Notes under the pieces: model-generated
Told to the model about the DNA's origin: nothing
Seen by the model: only the letters and a program-made list of their open reading frames with translations
Databases searched by the model: none
Assembly (NCBI RefSeq): GCF_000764225.1
Contig: NZ_JQED01000005.1
Span: 1 to 64,000 of the forward strand
Direction: 5' to 3'
Length of the DNA: 64,000 bases
From: Colwellia psychrerythraea
Lineage (GTDB): Bacteria > Pseudomonadota > Gammaproteobacteria > Enterobacterales > Alteromonadaceae
Shown here: in pieces, positions 43,479-51,482 of the stretch
Layout: each line of letters begins with the position of its first letter
How positions within the stretch are numbered: position 1 is the stretch's first letter
Program-made: the position numbers and the translations under genes

Positions 43479-43931
43479 ATGCAATTATCCGAAATATTAA
43501 CCACAAGCTGTACTAGTTGTGATGTAGCTGTTACCAGTAAAAAACGTATCCTAGAAAGAATTTGTCAACTCGCTGCGATTCAAATATCAGATATTGAGCC
43601 AGATGAACTACTAGAGAGTTTGCTCAATAGAGAAAAAATGGGCAGCACAGGCATAGGTAACGGCATTGCTATCCCTCATGGTCGACTGCCCAATACAAGT
43701 AAAGCTGTTGCTGTATTAATAACAACAGAGAAAGCTATCGATTTTGATGCCATAGATAACAGAGACGTAGATATTTTTATTGCCTTATTCGTTCCCGAAA
43801 ATAGCTGCCAAGAACATTTAGATACATTACAAAATATTGCCAAGTTATTTAGTGATAAAAAGATGATCAAGCAAGTTCGAAAATGCAATGATAATCAGGT
43901 ACTTTATAATTTGATTCAGCAAGCTGGCTAA
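43479..43931 (+). CDS. ptsN: Nitrogen PTS enzyme IIA (PtsN)
   Basis: 150 residues from MQLSEILTT; a longer frame starts at 43449 but family proteins begin near 43479. The phospho-acceptor His is in GIAIPHGRLPN, and SKKRILERICQLAA lies near the N-terminus. It takes phosphate from NPr and regulates potassium and nitrogen-related functions. Neither start has a strong ribosome site. Confidence 0.94.
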   Translation: MQLSEILTTSCTSCDVAVTSKKRILERICQLAAIQISDIEPDELLESLLNREKMGSTGIGNGIAIPHGRLPNTSKAVAVLITTEKAIDFDAIDNRDVDIFIALFVPENSCQEHLDTLQNIAKLFSDKKMIKQVRKCNDNQVLYNLIQQAG

Positions 43932-43970
43932 CAATAGAAAAGTCGACAAAAAGTATTTGGAATAATATAA

Positions 43971-44825
43971 ATGAAATTAATCATTGTCAGTGGTCGTTCA
44001 GGCTCGGGTAAATCAGTTGCATTAAGAGTTTTAGAAGATCTTGGCTATTATTGTGTAGATAACATCCCTATCAACCTCCTGCCCGCATTAACCCATACGG
44101 TTATCAATGATTATGAAAACGTAGCGGTAAGTCTTGATGTTCGTAATTTACCAAACGACCCGCAAGATATTCCAGAAATCATTGCTTACTTGCCAAAAGC
44201 GGTAGATGTTAATACATTATTTTTAGATGCCGATGATAATGATCTGATCAGAAGGTTCAGCGAGACACGCCGTTTACATCCTCTTATTAGAGAAAATATG
44301 CCACTTGATCAGGCTATTGCTCTAGAAAAGTCACTATTAGAGCCGATATCAACTCAAGCTGATTTATATATTAATACCAGCCAACTTAGCCCGCACCAGT
44401 TAGCTGATTTAGTCAGAGAACGTATTTTAGGCAAGAAAACTGGCGCTATGGTCTTAGTGTTTGAATCCTTTGGCTTTAAACACGGTATTCCCGTCGATGC
44501 TGATTATGTTTTTGACGCTAGATTCCTACCTAACCCTTTTTGGGAAAAGTCACTAAAAGGTCAAACCGGTGTTGATCAAGAGGTTAAAGATTTTCTTGCC
44601 AGCCAAGCGATTGTCACTAAATTCATTTGGCAAATAAATAGCTTTATGATGACCTGGTTACCCCATTTAGAGCGGAATAATCGTAGTTATGTAACGATTG
44701 CTATTGGCTGTACCGGTGGTAAGCATAGATCTGTTTATATCGCCGAAATGTTAGCAAAAAATTTCCGTAAAGACCGCGATGATATACAGACTCACCATAG
44801 AGACATTGATGTGAAATCAACCTAA
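43971..44825 (+). CDS. rapZ: RNase adapter protein RapZ
   Basis: 284 residues. Walker A VSGRSGSGKSVALRVLEDLG in two parts, FLDADDNDLIRRFSETRR, and C-terminal AIGCTGGKHRSVYIAE with the RapZ-specific domain. In E. coli it directs RNase E to GlmZ sRNA to control GlmS. Between ptsN and ptsO, the conserved position. Confidence 0.96.
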   Translation: MKLIIVSGRSGSGKSVALRVLEDLGYYCVDNIPINLLPALTHTVINDYENVAVSLDVRNLPNDPQDIPEIIAYLPKAVDVNTLFLDADDNDLIRRFSETRRLHPLIRENMPLDQAIALEKSLLEPISTQADLYINTSQLSPHQLADLVRERILGKKTGAMVLVFESFGFKHGIPVDADYVFDARFLPNPFWEKSLKGQTGVDQEVKDFLASQAIVTKFIWQINSFMMTWLPHLERNNRSYVTIAIGCTGGKHRSVYIAEMLAKNFRKDRDDIQTHHRDIDVKST

Positions 44826-44840
44826 GAAGCGAGCAGCCCT

Positions 44841-45116
44841 TTGAATGTTATCTCTCAACAAGTAACCATTTGCAATAAATTAGGTTTACATGCACGTGCC
44901 GCGACAAAATTAGCACAGTTAAGCCAAAAATTTTCTGCAAAAATAACCCTTGAATTAGCCGGAAAAGAAGCTGATGCAAGCAGTATTATGGCGCTAATGT
45001 TATTAGCCGGCGGTCAAGGTAAAATAGTCAATATCACTGCGCAGGGTGACGATGCACAACTAGCACTTGCTGAAATTTGCCAACTGATTTCTGATAAATT
45101 TGATGAAGCTGAATAA
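44841..45116 (+). CDS. ptsO: Phosphocarrier protein NPr (PtsO)
   Basis: 91 residues, HPr fold. The active His is in LGLHARAATKLAQ; the Ser-46 region reads ADASSIMALMLL. It shuttles phosphate from EI-Ntr to PtsN. The start is a TTG at 44841: no ATG or GTG is available in frame before the first conserved strand (QQVTICNKLG). The gene starts 15 bp after rapZ. Confidence 0.94.
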   Translation: MNVISQQVTICNKLGLHARAATKLAQLSQKFSAKITLELAGKEADASSIMALMLLAGGQGKIVNITAQGDDAQLALAEICQLISDKFDEAE

Positions 45117-45195
45117 CAGACCCTATATAAAAACTCCTCTCATAAGATAAAAAAGCTGATAAAACCACTAAGTTACGATAAACTTAAGCCGACTT

Positions 45196-45230
45196 TCAGC
45201 TGCTTTCCAAAGAAAGCTGTTTTATTTTCA
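45196..45230 (+). terminator. Possible terminator after ptsO
   Basis: GCTTTC-CAAA-GAAAGC with a following TGTTTTATTTT tail. The stem is short (6 bp, extendable with a bulge). It would end the long yrbG-ptsO unit before mgtE. A second inverted repeat (AACCCTC/GAGGGTT, 45239-45285) lies in the mgtE leader. Confidence 0.4.
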
Positions 45231-45320
45231 TCTTAAGCAACCCTCCGTTTCGCGACGTTCTCAGCGATACACTCTTTAGAGGGTTTTCTGTCTACTATTC
45301 ATTACAGAAGCAGAGTCGCT

Positions 45321-46679
45321 ATGCCAGAAGCATCAGAACAAGAGTATAACCAACAAAGATTACAACAAGTCAACGAAGCGCTTGGCAGTGGTATGTTCGT
45401 TTACGTGCGAAAACTACTACAACATATGCCAGCTTATGATTTAGCCCTGATATTAGAATCTTCCACTCCAAAAAGCCGTCCTGTTTTATGGCAACTTATT
45501 GATCCAGATTTTCATGGAGAGGTGCTTGAAGAGTTAAATGAAGAAGTCCGTAAGGGAATTCTTAAAAGCATGCGGCCTGAAAAGCTCGCAGCTGTCGCCG
45601 AAGGCATGGACATTGATGATTTAGCCGAAGTTTTCCGTACGCTACCTGACAGTATTTATAATGAAGTACTGAACTCAATGGACTCACAAGACCGTAGCCG
45701 AGTCGAAACGGCATTATCTTATGAAGAAGATACTGCCGGTGGTATGATGAATACTGATACCATCACCTTACGTCCTGAGGTGACTGTTGATGTGGTATTA
45801 CGATATCTACGCCTTAAGGGAGACCTCCCTGATGCAACCGATTCATTCTATGTTGTTGATCGTAATAATAACTTTATTGGTGCAGTCTCTCTAGCTTCCA
45901 TAGTGACGGCTAAAGCAGAGATCATCGTATCAACCTTGATTAATGCTGAAGTTGAAGCAGTTCAAGCAGATATGGATGAGCAAGATGTTGCACAACTTTT
46001 TGAACGCCACGATTGGTTTTCTGCTCCCGTTGTTGATGAAGAAGGTCACTTACTCGGCCGTATAACCATTGATGATGTTATCGATATTATACGTGAAGAT
46101 GCAGAGCATTCCATGATGAGTATGGCGGGTTTAGATGATGAGGCAGATACCTTCGCGCCTGTCATTAAAAGTACTAAACAGCGTTCGTTATGGCTTGGCG
46201 TTAACCTTATCACCGCCTTGATGGCCGTTGCCGTGACCAGCATGTTTGAGGGCGTTTTTCAACAGTTAGCCATTTTAGCTGTGTTAAATTCACTGGTACC
46301 TAGCATGGGCGGTGTTGCCGGAAACCAAACCTTAACACTAGTTATCCGTGGTATGGCGTTAGGTCATGTAGGTGACAGTAACGCTCGAGCTTTGCTCACT
46401 AAAGAAGTAGCCATTGGTTTTTTAAATGGTATTATTTGGGCAGCATTAATTGCTAGCGTAGTCGCTATTTGGAAGCAGGATTTAATGCTTGGTGGTGTGA
46501 TTGCATTTGCTATGTTAATGAATATGACTGCGGCAGGGCTTGCTGGTGTAAGCATCCCTTTATTACTAAAGCGCCTCAATATCGATCCAGCTTTGGCAGG
46601 TAGCGTTATTATTACCACAGTAACTGATGTCGTCGGTATTTTTGCCTTTTTAGGCACTGCGACCCTTCTGCTTACCTAG
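45321..46679 (+). CDS. mgtE: Magnesium transporter MgtE
   Basis: 452 residues: an N domain of helical repeats (about 1-130), two CBS domains at about 135-255, a connecting helix, and five transmembrane helices with the pore text LNSLVPSMGGVAGNQTLT and ALIASVV. A Mg2+-gated channel. Gene order ptsO-mgtE-pmbA is seen in Shewanella-like genomes. The 204-bp upstream region has inverted repeats but no M-box motif I could recognise. Confidence 0.95.
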   Translation: MPEASEQEYNQQRLQQVNEALGSGMFVYVRKLLQHMPAYDLALILESSTPKSRPVLWQLIDPDFHGEVLEELNEEVRKGILKSMRPEKLAAVAEGMDIDDLAEVFRTLPDSIYNEVLNSMDSQDRSRVETALSYEEDTAGGMMNTDTITLRPEVTVDVVLRYLRLKGDLPDATDSFYVVDRNNNFIGAVSLASIVTAKAEIIVSTLINAEVEAVQADMDEQDVAQLFERHDWFSAPVVDEEGHLLGRITIDDVIDIIREDAEHSMMSMAGLDDEADTFAPVIKSTKQRSLWLGVNLITALMAVAVTSMFEGVFQQLAILAVLNSLVPSMGGVAGNQTLTLVIRGMALGHVGDSNARALLTKEVAIGFLNGIIWAALIASVVAIWKQDLMLGGVIAFAMLMNMTAAGLAGVSIPLLLKRLNIDPALAGSVIITTVTDVVGIFAFLGTATLLLT

Positions 46680-46705
46680 TTATAATCATCTACTTTCAAA
46701 AACAA

Positions 46706-46741
46706 AAAAGCGTTACCAATGCTCAAATTGATAACGCTTTT
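46706..46741. terminator. Bidirectional terminator between mgtE and pmbA
   Basis: AAAAAGCGTTACCAAT - GCTC - AAATTGATAACGCTTTT: stem with A and T runs on both sides, between convergent genes. Confidence 0.85.
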
Positions 46742-46797
46742 CTTGTAGTAAACTTAGCCGTAAACTGAGTGATAATTTACTTAATCAGTCTTATTTT

Positions 46798-48159
46798 CTA
46801 ATGTCCAGCAACTTGCATCTCATCAATTAAAATGGAGCCTGTACGGATACTGCAACGCATATCCACATCAGATCCAACGGCTACAATGCCTTTGAACATC
46901 TCAGCTAGATTGCCAGCGATAGTTATCTCGCTTACCGGGTAAGCAATTTCACCATTTTCTACCCAAAACCCTGCCGCGCCACGAGAGTAATCTCCATTAA
47001 CAACATTTACTCCTTGGCCCATTAACTCAGTCACTAATAGACCGGTTCCTAAGGCTTTTAACATAGCATCGAAACTGCCATCATGTCCTTGAGCATCAAC
47101 TAACCAATTATGAATGCCGCCAGCGTGGCCGGTCGTTGTCAATCCCAGTTTACGAGCAGAATAACTCGTCAATAAGTACGTTTGTAGAGCACCTTCTTTA
47201 ATAATCTCACGGTCTTGGGTAAGTACACCTTCACTATCAAAAGCGCTGCTAGCTAGACCTTTGGCAATGTGTGGCCTCTCACTTATGTTTAGAAATTTAG
47301 GAAAAATATCATTGCCAATGGCATCAAGTAAGAAAGAGGATTTTCGATATAAATTTCCACCGCTAATCGCCGCAATAAAGTGTCCCCAAACCGTATTGGC
47401 AATATCTGCTCTAAATAACACAGGGACTTTGCCTGTTGGTATTGTTTGTGGTTTTAAGCGAGATAAGACTTCTTGAGAAGCTTGAAGGCCAATCTTTTGA
47501 GCACTTTCAAGTGAAGAGAATTCACGATTTACCGTATAAGCGTAGTCGCGTTCCATATCATCACCGTCATTGGCAATCATCACACAACTTAAGCTGTGTC
47601 GAGTACTCGGATAACCGACTAACTGTCCATGACTATTGCCATAGACCTTAAAGCCCGAGAAGGTATCAAAGCTGGCACCATCTGAATTACTGACACGTGG
47701 GTCAACGGACAAAGCGCTTTCTTCGCATTCTTTAGCAAGTTCAATTGCCGCTTCAGTGCCTATTTCATGAGGATGATATAAATCTAAATCAACCGGCTGC
47801 ATTGCTAACAATGACTTATCAGCTAAACCTGAACAGTCGTCTACCGAAGTATATTTGGCAATATTTATCGCTGCTGTCACCGCTTTACGCAAAGCTTGCT
47901 CTGACAAATCTGCCGTAGAAGCACTGCCTTTTCGGCCTTCACGATAAACAGTAATACCTAAACCACCATCATTAGTAAATTCAACGTTTTCCACTTCCCC
48001 CATGCGTGTACTGACACTTAACCCTTGCTGGCGACTCATAGCAACTTCAGCACCATCGGCGCCAAGTGATTTAGCTAACTCAAGAACGGTAGCTACACGC
48101 TCTTTGACATCACTAAGCTGTTTAGTCATTGGATCATGAGATTTAGAGGTTTGGGTCAT
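46798..48159 (-). CDS. pmbA: Metalloprotease subunit PmbA (TldE)
   Basis: 453 residues. It is the non-catalytic-type partner of TldD in the TldD/E protease, which matures microcin B17, degrades CcdA and processes peptides. ENVEFTNDGGLGITVYREGRKG at the N-terminus (in pieces) and GVNVVNGDYSRGAAGFWVENG at the C-terminus (in pieces) are family text; the HExxxH motif of TldD is absent, as expected. tldD is nearby on the same strand beyond yjgA. Confidence 0.96.
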   Translation of the reverse strand: MTQTSKSHDPMTKQLSDVKERVATVLELAKSLGADGAEVAMSRQQGLSVSTRMGEVENVEFTNDGGLGITVYREGRKGSASTADLSEQALRKAVTAAINIAKYTSVDDCSGLADKSLLAMQPVDLDLYHPHEIGTEAAIELAKECEESALSVDPRVSNSDGASFDTFSGFKVYGNSHGQLVGYPSTRHSLSCVMIANDGDDMERDYAYTVNREFSSLESAQKIGLQASQEVLSRLKPQTIPTGKVPVLFRADIANTVWGHFIAAISGGNLYRKSSFLLDAIGNDIFPKFLNISERPHIAKGLASSAFDSEGVLTQDREIIKEGALQTYLLTSYSARKLGLTTTGHAGGIHNWLVDAQGHDGSFDAMLKALGTGLLVTELMGQGVNVVNGDYSRGAAGFWVENGEIAYPVSEITIAGNLAEMFKGIVAVGSDVDMRCSIRTGSILIDEMQVAGH

Positions 48160-48224
48160 ATTGGTTCTACTTTCTCTTTCTTTTTAAGGAGTAACAAGGT
48201 TAAAACAGCGACTTAGAATATTTA

Positions 48225-48488
48225 TAGCAATCAGATTAATTAATTGACCAACTTAGAGCTACACTAGCGAGCTTAGAATAAACAAAATGGCTTAAACATA
48301 GTTAATCTATATTCTAATTCACTTTGTGATGTTACCAGCTTGCTAATAAACTCCCAATGAGCGTCTTTAAAAGGCTTATATTCGGCGTTATTGAATTTAA
48401 TAAGGGAATAACCCTTCTCTTCAATCAATGCCTTACCTCTAAGCCTTTTAATTCTCGCTAAGTGATCAATAAATTAGTCCGATTGGTA
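48225..48488. mobile_element. MITE-like element with ~31-bp terminal inverted repeats
   Basis: The left end at 48225-48256 and the reverse complement of the right end at 48458-48488 agree at 26 of 31 aligned positions with one single-base gap (shared text TA-x-CAATC-x-GA-x-TAATT-x-ATTGA). Both ends carry TA, compatible with a TA-targeting (IS630/Tc1-like) origin, though this is a guess. The element is 264 bp, too short for a transposase, and lies between divergent pmbA and yjgA, placing its right end about 60 bp from the yjgA start. It contains a coding-like frame on the minus strand. Confidence 0.65.
48273..48428 (-). CDS. Putative 51-residue protein inside the MITE-like element
   Basis: A TTG at 48428 lies 7 nt after AGAGG, followed by 51 codons to TAA at 48273. 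The translation looks protein-like rather than random: LIEEKGYSLIKFNNAEYK, then PFKDAHWEFISKLVTSQ and SELEYRLTMFKPFCLF, with balanced charge, aromatic residues and no low-complexity runs. The frame is open for 15 further codons upstream, into the right inverted repeat (reading IDHLARIKRLRGKA). I recognise no family. It may be the tail of a gene captured or left behind by a transposon. Confidence 0.3.
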   Translation of the reverse strand: MIEEKGYSLIKFNNAEYKPFKDAHWEFISKLVTSQSELEYRLTMFKPFCLF

Positions 48489-48549
48489 TTCATTTAGTGA
48501 TATAATGAGCGCAATTATTATTTATTTTAACATAGTATTAGACATTATT

Positions 48550-49074
48550 ATGCCTCAGTCAGCCAACGATATCGACGAATCATCACAAGAATTAGAAGAA
48601 GAGTTAAAAAGTAAAACCGAAATAAAGCGTGAAATGCATCAATTACAAGATTTCGCACAGAGTTTAATCGAAATGTCTAAGCATCAACGCAGTCGCTTGC
48701 CGTTAACTGAAGACTTGAAGGATGCGATGATTTTGGCTGATAAAATCACTAATAAGCATGAAGCATTACGCCGTCACATTCGTCATACCGCAAAAATACT
48801 GTTAGAAACAGATCTTGCACCAATTCATCACGCAATTGAAGTAATGGCAAATAAACATCAACAAGAAACTGCGAAATTTGTTCGTTTAGAAACGGTGAGA
48901 GATGAATTAATTGAACAAGGAAAAGAAGCAGTTGAAGCCTTGATCAGTGAGTTTCCTCAAATCGAAAGACAAAAAATCAAGCAATTGATCCGTCTAGCTG
49001 CAAAAGAGAAAAAAGCTGAAAAACTGGGTAAGCATTATAAAAACCTATTTACTTACCTAAAAGAGAATACCTAA
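48550..49074 (+). CDS. yjgA: Ribosome biogenesis factor YjgA (DarP, DUF615)
   Basis: 174 residues from the ATG at 48550; the frame extends upstream to 48505 but that part is not family-like. DUF615 text includes KSKTEIKREMHQLQDFAQ, SRLPLTEDLKDAM, HIRHTAKILLETD and RQKIKQLIRLAAKEK. YjgA/DarP associates with pre-50S ribosomes. Placed between pmbA and tldD, near the conserved yjgA-pmbA pairing of E. coli. Confidence 0.94.
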   Translation: MPQSANDIDESSQELEEELKSKTEIKREMHQLQDFAQSLIEMSKHQRSRLPLTEDLKDAMILADKITNKHEALRRHIRHTAKILLETDLAPIHHAIEVMANKHQQETAKFVRLETVRDELIEQGKEAVEALISEFPQIERQKIKQLIRLAAKEKKAEKLGKHYKNLFTYLKENT

Positions 49075-49163
49075 AAGAAGACAAAGACTTAATAATTGAG
49101 AGTATCGAAATATCACCAAGCACTATGAATACATGTGCTTGGTGACTTAGTAACTTTAGCTAA

Positions 49164-50609
49164 TTATTGAGTACCGCCAATAGTCATTTCATCAACCTTA
49201 AGTGTAGGCTGACCAACACCAACAGGTATACTTTGGCCATCTTTACCACAAACACCAACACCAGCATCGAATTTTAGATCATTACCCACCATGCTAATTC
49301 GCTTCATCGCTTCAGGACCGTTACCTATCAAAGTAGCACCTTTGACTGGTGACGTTATTTCACCATTTTCGATTAAGTATGCCTCTGAGCTGGTAAATAC
49401 AAATTTACCCGAGGTAATATCTACTTGACCGCCAGCAAAGTTTGGTGCGTAAATGCCTTTTTTAACGGATTTAATAATATCCTCAGGGCTAGACTCTCCT
49501 GCCAACATATAGGTATTGGTCATTCGCGGCATTGGTAAGTGAGCATAAGATTCTCGTCTACCATTACCGGTTGGATGTACCCCCATCAAACCTGCATTAT
49601 GCTTATCTTGCATATAGCCTTTTAAAATTCCCTTTTCAATTAGTACATTATACTGCCCAGGCGTGCCTTCATCATCTATAGAAATTGAACCACGACGATC
49701 AACCAAGGTGCCATCATCAACAATAGTACAAAGTTCAGAAGTAACCTGCTGGCCAACTTTTCCTGAAAATGCTGAAGAGCCTTTACGGTTAAAATCACCT
49801 TCTAAACCATGTCCTACTGCTTCATGCAGTAATACACCAGGCCAACCTGCCCCTAATACAACAGGGAAAGTACCTGCTGGTGATTCGATAGCAACCAGGT
49901 TAACTAAAGCCTGTCTAACCGACTCTTCAGCATAAGAAAGATAACGAGCTTTGTTATCTCCAGGGGCTACTTCAAAGAAATAACTGTAATCAGTTCGTGC
50001 ACCGCCACCAGCACTTGCACGCTCACGTTTGCCATTTTCTTCAACTAAAACGGAGCAATTTAGCCTAACTAGGGGACGAACATCGGTACCATAAGTGCCA
50101 TCACTAGCGCTAACTAAAATAGTTTCATAAACCCCAGACAAGCTCGCTATCACTTGAGTAACACGACTATCAATTTGACGAGCATGTGCTTCAACTTGAT
50201 GCAGTAAATCAATTTTTTGCTCTTGCGTTAAACTGCCAAGTGGCTCAATTGACTGGTAAATTTGAATGGGTGATTGACGACTAAACGCTTTAACGGTTGC
50301 CCCCGTACCGATATCAGCAATACCTTTTGCCGCATCAGCCGCTTTTTGCAGTGCTTCTGGGGTAATATCATCAGAATAGGCGAAGCCAGTTTTTTCACCT
50401 GAAATAGCTCTTACGCCAACGCCACGCTCAATATTATATGAACCTTCTTTAACAATACCGTCTTCTAGAACCCAAGTCTCATGCTGACTGGCTTGAAAAT
50501 ACAAATCTGCATAGTCAACTTGTCGCCCCATCATACTATTTAAGGTTTTTGATAACACTTCATCATCAATATGACTATCACTTAATAAGGATTTTTCAAC
50601 ACTATTCAT
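49164..50609 (-). CDS. tldD: Metalloprotease TldD
   Basis: 481 residues. The zinc motif HEAVGH lies in [18 protein letters not shown], and a further conserved stretch is [18 protein letters not shown]. It forms the TldD/PmbA heterodimeric protease of the cytoplasm. The start fits the family (E. coli 481 residues). The nitrilase and yhdP genes lie directly upstream on the same strand, as in Shewanella and E. coli. Confidence 0.97.
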   Translation of the reverse strand: MNSVEKSLLSDSHIDDEVLSKTLNSMMGRQVDYADLYFQASQHETWVLEDGIVKEGSYNIERGVGVRAISGEKTGFAYSDDITPEALQKAADAAKGIADIGTGATVKAFSRQSPIQIYQSIEPLGSLTQEQKIDLLHQVEAHARQIDSRVTQVIASLSGVYETILVSASDGTYGTDVRPLVRLNCSVLVEENGKRERASAGGGARTDYSYFFEVAPGDNKARYLSYAEESVRQALVNLVAIESPAGTFPVVLGAGWPGVLLHEAVGHGLEGDFNRKGSSAFSGKVGQQVTSELCTIVDDGTLVDRRGSISIDDEGTPGQYNVLIEKGILKGYMQDKHNAGLMGVHPTGNGRRESYAHLPMPRMTNTYMLAGESSPEDIIKSVKKGIYAPNFAGGQVDITSGKFVFTSSEAYLIENGEITSPVKGATLIGNGPEAMKRISMVGNDLKFDAGVGVCGKDGQSIPVGVGQPTLKVDEMTIGGTQ

Positions 50610-50660
50610 TAGATCTTAGCTCTACTTCTATATTCTTTAATTATAATCAAATTGCTGCAA

Positions 50661-51482
50661 TTATCTATTAAGCGGCGAATTCAAAGGCATGTTTTGACGT
50701 ATACGTGTTATTTCTTTTTTTTGGTATTCTACACTAATATAACCTTCACCTACTTCAATACTATTTTCAATTTCTCCCCAAGGATTAATGATCATAGAGT
50801 GACCCCAAGTTTCACGACCATTCTCATGAACACCTTCCTGTCCTGCAGCGACAATATAAACTTGATTTTCAATAGCCCTTGCCTGCAGTAATGTTTGCCA
50901 ATGTGCTTTGCCCGTTACTTTGGTAAAAGCGCTTGGAATTGTAATAATGTCAGCACCGGCAATCGATAATTGTTGAAATAAATTAGGGAATCGTAAATCA
51001 AAGCACACTGATAACCCAATATTAGCGAAGTCGGTATTGACCACACTTATTTCTTTACCTGGTTGAGTATAACGTGATTCGCAATAGCTCTTGGTGTTAT
51101 CACTGACATTAACATCAAATAAGTGAATTTTATCATATTGCCCGATCAACTCACCATCAGGATTGAAAACGCAACTGCTATTAGTAAATTTTGTTGCACA
51201 AGGCGCTAAAAGAGGGATAGTGCCTGCAACTAAATAAACGTTAAATTTTTTGGCAAGCTCTCCAAGCGCTACACAAAGGTTATTGTCTTTAGCCGATGCC
51301 TTTGCCAAATCCAATTGTTCACTGTCTTTACTACCAAAATATAGACAACATTCAGGCAGTACGACTAAGTGTTGCGTCTCATCTTGGACTGCAGTAATTT
51401 TAGATAACTGCTCAGCAATCTTGGCTAGGTTAGTTTCAACATTAGCCGCTGAGGATAACTGTATTGCACTCAATTTAACCAT
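50661..51482 (-). CDS. Nitrilase-superfamily amidohydrolase (Nit-like)
   Basis: 273 residues from the ATG at 51482, which overlaps the yhdP stop by 8 bases (ATGGTTAA); the longer frame to 51545 would overlap yhdP by 71 bp. The catalytic triad is visible: Glu in VVLPECCLYFG, Lys in YDKIHLFD, Cys in LSVCFDLRFPNLF. It resembles deaminated-glutathione amidase (Nit1/YbeM) in sequence, but substrate cannot be told from here. Confidence 0.92.
   Translation of the reverse strand: MVKLSAIQLSSAANVETNLAKIAEQLSKITAVQDETQHLVVLPECCLYFGSKDSEQLDLAKASAKDNNLCVALGELAKKFNVYLVAGTIPLLAPCATKFTNSSCVFNPDGELIGQYDKIHLFDVNVSDNTKSYCESRYTQPGKEISVVNTDFANIGLSVCFDLRFPNLFQQLSIAGADIITIPSAFTKVTGKAHWQTLLQARAIENQVYIVAAGQEGVHENGRETWGHSMIINPWGEIENSIEVGEGYISVEYQKKEITRIRQNMPLNSPLNR

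Noticed and set aside
45117..45320. M-box (Mg riboswitch) upstream of mgtE
   Set aside because: The conserved M-box sequence blocks are not present.
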